From Pelagophyceae sp. CCMP2097 (lineage: Eukaryota; Sar; Pelagophyceae): a stretch of 15,205 nucleotides of DNA. The translations under genes and the position numbers were made by a program. Below, in pieces: positions 8,914 to 15,205 of the stretch. Numbering within the stretch: position 1 is the stretch's first letter; each line of letters starts with the position of its first letter. The DNA lies in assembly GCA_026770575.1 (NCBI GenBank), contig MU657390.1:53997-69201 (forward strand), given 5' to 3'. Below the pieces are notes generated by a model, which ran no database searches, was not told the DNA's origin, and saw only the letters and a program-made list of their open reading frames with translations.

Positions 8914-9499
8914 CTCCGGTGCCCTGCAACCGTGCAGACCAACGTGCTAGAGTACAGTCTGCGTCTCCCAGGGACATTTTCCCGAGGATTCCTTGCTTGC
9001 TTATTATCCACCCTGGGTGGGGCTATAGTCCGGAGGGATCTATGTCAATAAACCTCGAAACGAAGTCAGTCTTCCAGGCCGGAAGGCCCTTGGCCATGCC
9101 TTGGAGCGCGCGTCGCCAGTTTCCCTTGGAATTTGATTTGAATTTGTTCCACTTCCAGAAGATTTGGGGAAATCGCTGTTTTCCCCAGGTCAGCAGGAGC
9201 CTGCTCCAGGGTCCCAGGTGGCCACGTGGGCAGGTGGCGAAAGTAAAAAGTGGAGTGCATTTATAACATAAGAAATGCACTCTACTGAGGCTGCTCAAAT
9301 CAACAGGCGCGCCGCCGCGGCCACGCGTGCGTGTGTACAATGGCTTACTGCCGATCGATGCGTCGACGCGTTTTTGCGGTACCCTTGCCGATTGCGCCGC
9401 GGTGCCCGGCTCTCCAGGAGCCCCGACTCTCAATAAGACGGGGATGGTTGTCCGGTCGAGACGGCAAGTCGGCAGGACGCGCACTTTCAAATTTGAATA
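8914..9499. other. AT-richer intergenic island with inverted repeats; possible mobile-element remnant
   Basis: The base composition drops sharply compared with the genes on both sides. A minus-strand frame is open across 9023-9508 but shows no known domain. Several inverted repeats occur: 9251-9263 with 9274-9286, ggggaaa/ttttcccc around 9166-9186, and the 12-bp palindrome ttcaaatttgaa at 9486-9497. No transposase or terminal-repeat pair is visible. It may be the WD40 promoter region or a nonautonomous repeat. Confidence 0.4.
9251..9286. repeat. hairpin-forming inverted repeat, 13-bp arms
   Basis: gtggagtgcattt at 9251-9263 pairs with aaatgcactctac at 9274-9286, with one mismatch and a 10-base loop. 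This is the longest clean stem in the window. It is not next to any stop codon, so a transcript-end role is not obvious. Confidence 0.85.
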
Positions 9500-10783
9500 A
9501 TGTTCCAAATATCTTCTCGGCCTCTGAACGCCCCTTTAAGCCCCTTGCTCGACCCGGGGAGGCCGGCCCGAGCGCCCTCGCCACGCTGCCGGCCGCGGCG
9601 CGGCCTCGCCGGGTCCCGCATGGGGCGGTGGGTTTCGTATAGAGACTTGTATCGAGCCGGGCTTCGTCAACTTCAAACGCTCTTTGGCTTCTACCTGCGC
9701 CGCTCCGCGCCGGCCCTCGACCCGGTCGAGCAGAGCCGGCGCGGCGTCGGCGTCCTCTACCTCTTCGAGCAGACGGACCTGCTCGCGTCCATCCTGCGCC
9801 TCGCGGCGGCGCCGGACGGCCTTTTCGTGACGAAGCAAGTCGCTCGCGGCGCGCGAAGCGTGGCGCCGGTCCTGCGCAGACTCATCTGGCGGGACCGCAT
9901 CTTTAAGGGCACCGCAATCCTCGAGGGGCACGCCCGCGCCGTCTCGAGCTGCGCGTTCTCGCCCGACGGCAAGCGCCTCGTCACGGCGAGCAGGGACGAG
10001 ACGGCGCGGCTCTGGGATGCGCAGACGGGCGCGCTGCAGACCGCGCTCGAGGGGCACTCCGGCGGCGTCAGCAGCTGCGCGTTCTTGCCCGGCGGCCTGC
10101 GCGTCATGACGGCGAGCGACGACGAGACGCCGCGGCTCTGGGACGTCGAGACGGGCGCGCTACTGCCCACGCCTCCGGGGCACGCCGGCTCCGTCATGAT
10201 CTGCGCGTTCTCGCCCGAGGGCAAGCGCTTCATGACCGCGAGCGGCACGACGGCGCGCCTCTGGGACGCCCGGACGTGTGCGCTGCAGACGACGCTCAAG
10301 GGCCACACCGACAACTTTATGGGCTGCGCGATCTCGCCCGACAGCAAGCGCGTCGCGACGGTGAGCTACGACACGACGGCGCGCCTCTGGGATGCCGGCA
10401 CGGGCGCGCTGCAGACCACGCTCCGGGGGCACACCGGCAGCGTCATGAGCTGCGCGTTTTCGTTCGACGGCGAGCGCATCGTCACGGCGAGCCGCGACGG
10501 GACGGCGCGGCTCTGGGACGCCCAGACGGGCGCGGCGCAGGTGGCGCTCCGGGGACACGTCGGCCTCGTCATGAGCTGCGCGTTCTCGCCCGACGGCACG
10601 CGCGTCGTCACGGCGAGCGCCGACAGGACGGCGCGGCTCTGGGACGCCGAGACGGGCGCGCTGCAGGCGATTCTCGAGGGCCACACCGCCGCGGTCCTGA
10701 GCTGCGCGTTCTCGCCCGACGGCGGGCGCGTCGCGACGGCGAGCCAGGACAAGACGGCGCGGGTCTGGGACGCAGCGCTCTAG
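9500..10783 (+). CDS. seven-bladed WD40 beta-propeller protein, single exon
   Basis: WD40 propellers are scaffolds for protein complexes; the partners here are unknown. The 427-residue frame has an N-terminal region of about 140 residues without a recognised domain. Seven WD repeats follow, from about residue 140 to the end (9917-10780). Each repeat is close to LEGHxxxVSSCAFSPDGxR then VTASRDxTARLWDAxTGALQ, 42 residues long except blade 3, which is two residues shorter (TASGTTARLWD). Seven blades make one complete propeller. The repeats are alike at the DNA level with a 126-bp period, which points to recent amplification or concerted evolution. No introns are needed, unlike every other gene here. 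The start is uncertain: ATG 9500 lies in AT-rich DNA and ATG 9620 is an alternative. The style resembles bacterial WD40 proteins as well as algal families. Confidence 0.85.
   Translation: MFQISSRPLNAPLSPLLDPGRPARAPSPRCRPRRGLAGSRMGRWVSYRDLYRAGLRQLQTLFGFYLRRSAPALDPVEQSRRGVGVLYLFEQTDLLASILRLAAAPDGLFVTKQVARGARSVAPVLRRLIWRDRIFKGTAILEGHARAVSSCAFSPDGKRLVTASRDETARLWDAQTGALQTALEGHSGGVSSCAFLPGGLRVMTASDDETPRLWDVETGALLPTPPGHAGSVMICAFSPEGKRFMTASGTTARLWDARTCALQTTLKGHTDNFMGCAISPDSKRVATVSYDTTARLWDAGTGALQTTLRGHTGSVMSCAFSFDGERIVTASRDGTARLWDAQTGAAQVALRGHVGLVMSCAFSPDGTRVVTASADRTARLWDAETGALQAILEGHTAAVLSCAFSPDGGRVATASQDKTARVWDAAL
9917..10780 (+). repeat. 126-bp coding tandem repeat (seven WD40 units)
   Basis: The DNA encoding the blades repeats with a 126-bp period. 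Shared stretches include gacggcgcggctctgggacg and ctgcgcgttctcgcccgacg. The third unit is 6 bp shorter. Confidence 0.85.
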
Positions 10784-10810
10784 CGCCCGTGGGCGCACCA
10801 TTTAAAAATT
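10784..10810. other. 27-bp convergent gap between WD40 and PPPDE genes
   Basis: The WD40 stop is at 10781-10783 and the PPPDE stop at 10811-10813. A gcgccc/gggcgc inverted repeat (10783-10796) and an A/T run (10801-10812) occupy the gap. Mature transcripts from both strands almost certainly overlap here. Confidence 0.6.
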
Positions 10811-11677
10811 TTAGTTTGCCGGAGCGCTCGCGGCGAGGCGCTCCTTCTTCTCCCTCGTCGCGCGCCCCCAGGAGACGACGACGAGGCGCGTCACCTGGTT
10901 CATCAAGGAGAGGCCGAGGGACCGGCGCCACCTAATTTGCGGGCTCGGGCGTTGAAACGAGAGCTTTCTGCACGCACTCGGGCAGTTCCGAGAGCATCTC
11001 CTCCGTCACGGCGAGGACGGGGTCCATCAGCGCCGCGTCGAGGCCCTATGCGTCGCGTTGCACGGCGATGGGCCTCTCGAGGGTACGGACCTTTGTGGAG
11101 ACCTTGGGAGGGTACTGACCTTTGTGGAGACCTTGGCGGACATTATCTTCGCAAAATGATTGCAATTATGATCAAAGACATTGTAGTCGTCGGGCTGCCA
11201 AGCCGAATTGAGCTCGGCGGATTGCAGCCAATCCTCGAGCTCGGCCTCTGAGACAGTCGGGGCGCCGAGGTCGAAGGATATCTGCGGGAACGCTGCGAGC
11301 ATTTCATCCATGACCGCGTCCGGCCGCCGCTCGATGACGTCGCTGTAAAAGTACTCGCTCCCATACAGAGAGACGCCGACCTACGAAAACGCTCGCCGCA
11401 AAGGTCGTGCGTCTTCAACGTACGTGCGGGATTAACGCACGTGCGGGATCATCGGAAGCTTCTTGGAACAAGTTGTGGAGAGCACGTCCGTGAGCCCGCC
11501 GCCGATGTTGTACACCGTCACGCGCACACGGCCCGGGTTTCGCTCGAACGCGGAAAAGGAGGACTTGCCCCAGAGCGGCTCGGCGAAGGCGGCCGTCTGG
11601 AGAGCCGCCGCCGGCGTGGACAAGCTCAGCGCCCCGGCCAAGCCAAACCACAGCGCGACGACGCACAACCGGAGCAT
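10811..11677 (-). CDS. PPPDE-family (DeSI-type) cysteine peptidase with signal-like leader, four exons
   Basis: PPPDE proteins are thiol peptidases; animal members remove SUMO or act as deubiquitinases. Minus-strand exons are 11677-11441, 11380-11120, 11045-10978 and 10931-10811; all phases agree and give about 228 residues. The N-terminus MLRLCVVALWFGLAGA is hydrophobic and signal-like. The domain begins VRVTVYNIGGGLTDVLS. The catalytic His ends exon 1 (KKLPMIPH) and exon 2 continues VGVSLYGSEYFYSDVI, as in the family's H-x-x-V-x-x-G-x-E-Y/F pattern. The catalytic Cys is in YNVFDHNCNHF. The tail LGLSLMNQVTRLVVVSWG lies in exon 4. The second donor is ambiguous (11119 GTCAGT or 11131 GTCTCC). 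The gene is head-to-head with REV7. Confidence 0.85.
11081..11138. repeat. 29-bp tandem duplication at a PPPDE splice donor
   Basis: gggtacggacctttgtggag starts at 11081 and gggtactgacctttgtggag at 11110; 26 of 29 bases agree. The unit contains minus-strand AAG|GTCTCC and AAAG|GTC(A/C)GT, so candidate donors of PPPDE exon 2 are duplicated. Only the copies at 11131 and 11119 keep phase 0. Confidence 0.9.
11416..11449. repeat. 17-bp tandem duplication across a PPPDE exon-intron junction
   Basis: caacgtacgtgcgggat (11416-11432) is followed by taacgcacgtgcgggat (11433-11449), 15 of 17 identical. On the minus strand each copy reads ATCCCGCAC|GTRCGT, so both the last codons of exon 1 and its donor are doubled. 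Confidence 0.9.
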
Positions 11678-11818
11678 GGCCGCGCGACGCGGGGACCGCG
11701 GCCGACGGACCTCGTTCGCGTGACGGGGGCTGCGGCAAAAAGTTCGTGCGATCGCCAAAACGATCGATTTAGCGAAAGGTCCGAGCCCCGACGCCCGCGG
11801 CTTCGTCGGACGTCGGGC
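11678..11818. promoter_or_regulatory. putative bidirectional promoter between PPPDE and REV7
   Basis: The two start codons are head-to-head with 141 bases between them, so both promoters and 5' UTRs must share this space. A less GC-rich core is at about 11734-11776. It contains the overlapping sites gcgatcgc and cgatcg and, on the minus strand, TTTTGGCGATC, which resembles an E2F site. The factor assignment is speculative. Confidence 0.45.
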
Positions 11819-12923
11819 ATGCGGGCGGCGCGGGACCGTGACCGCGGCGCGCTGCGGCCGCAGCTGCTCTGCGAGTTCTTCGAGGTTTGCATCCATACGA
11901 TCCTGTGCTCGCGCGAGGTCTATCCGGAGGCCATCTTCTCCGAACAGCGCGCCTTCGGCGTGCCCGTCCGAATGAGGCGCGTGCCGGGGATCCTTCGACC
12001 GACAAGGCGCTTTTGCTCGCGAGAGGCGCTTGCTCGCGAGGGGCCCGCGAGCTTTCCGAGACGCTTTTTAGTCGACACCCTGACCTGAACAAGTACATCA
12101 TCGACGTCCTCGACGAGGTGCGCGACCTCATCCGAAGCGACAAGGCCCAGCAACTCGCGCGCCGCGGCGTCCGCACTCGCAGCGGCCGGCCGAGGGGCCT
12201 CGCCCTGCAGTGGCGACGAACAGGTCGTCTCCATCAACGACGCGGCGGGCACGACGGTGCGCGAGCGCTTCGTCTTCAACATCGAGGCTTCCGACGACGG
12301 CCGCGGCAACGGGCCCGTGGCGGGCCGCGTCGGGGATGCTTTCGGGCGGAGATGCTTCCAAGCGGACCCAGACTGTACGGACTCAGACCGCTGCGGCAAG
12401 GACCGTGCACAGAGTCTTGAGCGCGTGGAGACGCGGGCCCGTGCTGCGCGGACGCTTGCCGTCGGATTCGCTGGGTAGGTGGAGGTGGAGCACGTGGAAG
12501 AGATCGAGTACCTCATGCGCTCGCTCCTCTGCAAGCTCCAGCTCGCAAACCTCCCCAAACCACGCGCCGACTCGACGTTCGCCCTCCTCGTCTACGCGCG
12601 CGACGGCGTGGCAGGCGCCCTCGACGTGCCAGAAGGTGCGTGGGAGAGCGCGTGGCCGTCGACGCCTCGAGCGCGGCCAACCGCGCAACGGCGGCGCGCA
12701 GGCTGGATCGACGCGACGACGGACAGCATCTCCACGTCCGCCGCGGCGCCGCGTCCCTCGCCTCTTTCCCGGGAGTGTCCTGTCTCTTTACCAGAAGTGT
12801 TCCGTCTCGGAACTGAGCGCCCGCCGCAGGCCTCGCACCACCCCGACGCTCGTGCCCATCAAGACCGTCGCTGCCGACCTCGCCTCGTTCGACCTCTTCG
12901 TCGAGTGCCACGCCGCGCGGTGA
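11819..12923 (+). CDS. MAD2L2: REV7 / MAD2L2 HORMA-domain protein, six exons
   Basis: REV7 is the HORMA subunit of DNA polymerase zeta; in animals it also acts in shieldin and in APC/C control. Exons are 11819-11976, 12072-12168, 12224-12316, 12479-12635, 12702-12735 and 12830-12923, joining in phase to 210 residues; human MAD2L2 has 211. Matches in order: LLCEFFEVCIHTILCSREVY, FGVPVRM then SRHPDLNKYIIDVLDEV, VRERFVFNIE, VEHVEEIEYLMRSLL, STFALLVYARD, a Trp in GWIDATTDSI at the place of the human FPW Trp, and LVPIKTVAADL with the C-terminal strand FDLFVECHA. Intron 1 needs a GC donor. The donors of introns 2 and 3 are the weakest calls: GTCCGC at 12169 and GTGGCG at 12317. Confidence 0.9.
11977..12071 (+). 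other. GC-AG intron of REV7 (95 bp)
   Basis: ATGAG|GCGCGT and CTTTTTAG|T join to give VPVRM-S-RHPDLNKYI, matching VPVQMSCHPELNQYI of the animal protein in frame. The nearest GT donor (GTGCCG at 11981) gives the wrong phase. Confidence 0.8.
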
Positions 12924-13144
12924 GGCCGCCAGAGGCGCTGCCGCTCCAAAGGGCCAACCCCCTGTTCATAATGTGCTGTGTTCCTCCATCGGGCCACTGG
13001 TCGAAGCGCCGCGGTCCAGCCGCCGGGGGGGGGCTCGGAGCGTCGGCCGCCGTCGCGTCTCGCGGTGCACGTGTCGCGTAGGTCGAGCGTTCCGAGCCCA
13101 AAGTGCGAGGTCAATCCCATCGCCGGAACACGTCGGGGCGCGCG
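12924..13144. other. intergenic region between REV7 and DUS1
   Basis: The gap of 221 bases between the REV7 stop and the DUS1 start holds one G-run (cggggggggg-like, about 13024-13032) and no supported feature. It must contain the REV7 3' end and the DUS1 promoter. Confidence 0.5.
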
Positions 13145-14617
13145 ATGGCGGCCATGGCGCCGTCCGAAGAGCGCAACGCCGCCGCCTGGTCGTGGTACGA
13201 GCAGATGGGCTCGCCGCAGACCGTCCTCGCGCCCATGGTCGAGTGCGTCATTTCCTTTCTCCGACGGTCTCGTGGCTTCTCGAGTCTTTGCTCGCAGGCA
13301 TTCTGCGCTGGCGTTCCGCCTGCAGACGCGCAAGTACGGCGCGCAGCTCTGCGTGACGCCCATGGTCAACGCGCGGTCGTTTATCACCAGCGACCACTAC
13401 AGGGCTAAGGTCCGTCGACTCGAGGCGGCGCGCGCCGTCGACCGGCGGGGCGGGCGCTCCAGGCAAAACGCCTAGGTCATGGAGGACATTTCCTCGTGTC
13501 CCGAGGCGGACCGGCCGCTTGTGGTGCAGTTCGCGGGGCACGATCCGGAACTGCTGTTGAAGGCGGCGAGGTACGTCGAGGACACCGTCGACGCCGTGGA
13601 CCTCAACCTCGGCTGTGAGTCCACGTCGCACGAAAAGGGCCGCACTTGAAACCCGCCGTGCAGGTCCGCAGGGCATTGCGAAGAAGGGTAACTATGGCGC
13701 ATTCTTACTGGAGGACTGCGACCTCGTCGTCGACATCCTGACGAAGCTCTCTGCCAACCTGAAGTGCAAGGTCACGGCCAAGATCCGCCTCTTCCCCGAC
13801 ATGGAGCGCACTCTGGAGCTGGTGGACCGCATTTGCGAGTCGGGCGTGTCCATGCTGACGGTGCACGGGCGGACCAAGGAGATGAAACAGCAATTCACGG
13901 GGAAATGCGACTGGCAGGGCATCGCTTCGGTGGTGGAGCGCGTGCGAGGCCGCATCCCCGTCGTCGCCAACGGCGGCATCGAAACGTTTGAAGACGTAGA
14001 AAGATGCTTGATGGCCACAAAGGCGCAAGGTGTCATGATCTCGGAAGCCTCGTGAGTGCTTTGGTGGGCGTGTCACGTTCCTCCTCGTTTGCGCAAGACT
14101 CGTGCCACAATGTGGCACGCTCCCTCAAAGGCTCGCCAACCCGGCCGTGTTCCGTCCCGAACCGGCGCCTTCAAAGTATGCGATGGCGTTGGAGTACCTC
14201 GACTTCGCAAAACGATTCCCGCCGCCGGTGCGTCCCACGCGGCCCGTCGGCGGCCGAGGCGCCTTTAGGCGATTTCGTCCGTGCGCGGGCACCTTTTTAA
14301 AATGGCGCACGAATTTATCCAGACAGGGACTCCGCAAGCCCGGCACGTCCGCCAGCTTCTAGTCGACGGCCAGAAAATGGACGACTTCTACGACGCGGTG
14401 AACTTGTTGTTCACGACGGGCCAAGGTCCGTATATCACTTTCTCGCGACGGACGCTCATCTTCGCGGCGGCAGAATTCCGGTACAATTGTAGGCAGAATT
14501 CCGGTGTCGTGGTACAACCGCCACCGCTACACCGACCCAACCGAGGTCGCCTTTGCCGACGAGGCGGACGCGATGGACGACGACGCGCCCCTCGGTGGGC
14601 TGTTCGACGACGAATAA
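13145..14617 (+). CDS. DUS1: tRNA-dihydrouridine synthase, DUS1 (U16/U17) type, seven exons
   Basis: The flavoenzyme reduces uridine to dihydrouridine in tRNA D-loops. Exons are 13145-13242, 13298-13409, 13476-13614, 13664-14051, 14131-14227, 14269-14425 and 14493-14617, giving 371 residues in phase. Features in order: APMVE at the start of the FMN-binding barrel, RKYGAQLCVTPM, PLVVQFAGHDPE, VDLNLGCPQGIAKKGNYGAF with the catalytic Cys, CKVTAKIRLF with the flavin-contacting Lys, LTVHGRTKE, VVANGGIETFEDVERCL, QGVMISEASLANPAVF and SVRGHLFKMAHE. The Cys-P-Q-x-I-A-K-K pattern and R/K-YGAQLC favour the DUS1L subgroup. Start: ATG 13145, with ATG 13154 as alternative. The acidic C-terminal tail ends GLFDDE. 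An in-frame open stretch follows the stop. Confidence 0.92.
14469..14505. repeat. 14-bp direct repeat flanking the last DUS1 splice acceptor
   Basis: ggcagaattccggt occurs at 14469-14482 and 14492-14505. The acceptor TGTAG ends at 14492, so one copy is intronic and the other straddles the junction into exon 7. Confidence 0.9.
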
Positions 14618-14782
14618 ACCACGCTGTTCTGCGAACTCTTGGAAGCACCCATTCGAAACCCCGGAACCCCAGACAGCCAAGAGCATCTGGACCGACTGCG
14701 TCTCCGGCGCGAGCGATCGCAAGGCGCGGCTGCCCCGTGGATACTTGATTCCATCCTTTTTTTTCTCAAAAGAACACTCTAG
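14618..14782 (+). other. in-frame open stretch after the DUS1 stop
   Basis: Beyond TAA 14615-14617 the same frame stays open for 54 codons, to TAG 14780. It reads FCELLEAPIRNPGTPDSQEH and then an Arg-rich helix-like segment. The composition looks more coding-like than 3' UTR. It might be a former C-terminal extension, a read-through region, or chance. Confidence 0.35.
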
Positions 14783-14804
14783 ATCTGGAGACCCAGTACT
14801 AATG

Positions 14805-14950
14805 ATTACAAGAGCGAGCCGGAGGCACACGGAGGACCCGAAGGATACAGCCAAATCCCATTGCAATGCCCACGTAAATTACAAGAGCGCGCCGGAGGCA
14901 CACGGAGGACCCGAAGGATACAGCCAAATCCCATTGCAATGCCCACGTAA
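14805..14950. repeat. 73-bp tandem repeat, two copies
   Basis: Copies at 14805-14877 and 14878-14950 differ at one base (agcgagcc versus agcgcgcc). Each starts attacaagagcg and ends cccacgtaa. The near identity indicates a recent duplication, or an array collapsed in assembly. Confidence 0.95.
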
Positions 14951-14965
14951 ATAATTGAAATTATT
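14948..14965. repeat. A/T palindrome after the 73-bp repeat
   Basis: aaataattgaaattattt forms a near-perfect inverted repeat (aaataat/attattt). It sits at the boundary between the tandem repeat and the AT-rich tail. Confidence 0.75.
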
Positions 14966-15205
14966 TAACTAATCGCTGAACTTTCAAATCCTCCTTATAT
15001 TTATTTTTATTATTTTATTTCTTATTGAGCTATTTATTTGAGCGATTCCAATGAGGCTCCTGCTCGACCTCAACTCCCAATTTTAGCGATCGTATCAACC
15101 ACCAATCGCTAAATCGGCCGAGTTGCTGTTTTTTTCTTCCCAAAGGTGGAACCTCACGGATGGACCCGGCGACGGACAGACAGACAGACGGACAGACAGA
15201 CAGAC
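14966..15205. other. AT-rich tail with hairpin and microsatellite, no gene seen
   Basis: The A/T content is high from about 14950 to 15060 (runs of ttattt). A perfect 9-bp stem lies at 15082-15090 with 15105-15113 (tttagcgat/atcgctaaa). The end (about 15173-15205) is a GACA/GACG tetranucleotide microsatellite running off the window. No open frame of note is present on either strand. Confidence 0.6.

Noticed and set aside
9023..9508. 161-residue minus-strand protein in the AT-rich island
   Set aside because: No recognisable family, mixed codon style, and it overlaps several inverted repeats; kept only as a possible element remnant.
10276..10935. Second plus-strand protein overlapping the WD40 gene
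   Set aside because: A repeat-driven shadow frame of the WD40 tandem units, Arg/Gly/His-rich with no domain.
14805..14950. CRISPR-like array
   Set aside because: The copies are directly adjacent without spacers, and the setting is a eukaryotic nuclear genome.

Overview
The window is a piece of a eukaryotic nuclear genome. It is GC-rich, about 70% in coding parts, and compact. No operon or Shine-Dalgarno context is visible. Most genes are broken by many very short introns (about 40 to 330 bp), and the exons can be joined in phase into complete, recognisable proteins. Twin plastid/secretory-style leaders, very short introns with GTGCG-type donors and TAG acceptors, and an ankyrin and WD40 gene next to housekeeping genes suggest a heterokont or pelagophyte-like alga (for example near Aureococcus). 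That placement is an inference from style, not a database match.

Layout, left to right. 1-127 may hold the last codons of an unidentified gene. 881-1656 (+) is a two-exon methionine-R-sulfoxide reductase B with a leader. 1756-7390 (-) is the dominant feature: a 21-exon exportin-4 gene (XPO4) that joins to about 1148 residues, the same size as the animal protein. 7951-8913 (-) is a small ankyrin-repeat gene with one decayed repeat. 8914-9499 is an AT-richer island with a strong hairpin. 9500-10783 (+) is an intronless seven-bladed WD40 protein. 10811-11677 (-) is a four-exon PPPDE (DeSI-type) cysteine peptidase with a signal-like leader. 11819-12923 (+) is a six-exon REV7/MAD2L2 HORMA protein of 210 residues. 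13145-14617 (+) is a seven-exon tRNA-dihydrouridine synthase of the DUS1 type. 14618-15205 is a repeat-rich, AT-rich tail.

The genes look like ordinary, independently acting housekeeping genes: oxidised-protein repair, nucleocytoplasmic transport, deSUMOylation or deubiquitination-type proteolysis, translesion synthesis or checkpoint, and tRNA modification. The PPPDE and REV7 genes are head-to-head across 141 bp and may share a promoter. WD40 and PPPDE are tail-to-tail with 27 bp between stops.

The most unusual signal is in the introns, not in gene content. Short tandem or direct duplications recur in introns and at splice junctions. About half of the donors read GTNCG, and about two thirds of the acceptors are TAG. 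Two introns look like GC-AG, one microexon appears to be 8 nt long, and one frame-broken ankyrin repeat sits exactly between usable splice sites. I found no convincing new multi-gene system. All splice sites were placed by eye from reading phase and from remembered family alignments, and need transcript support.
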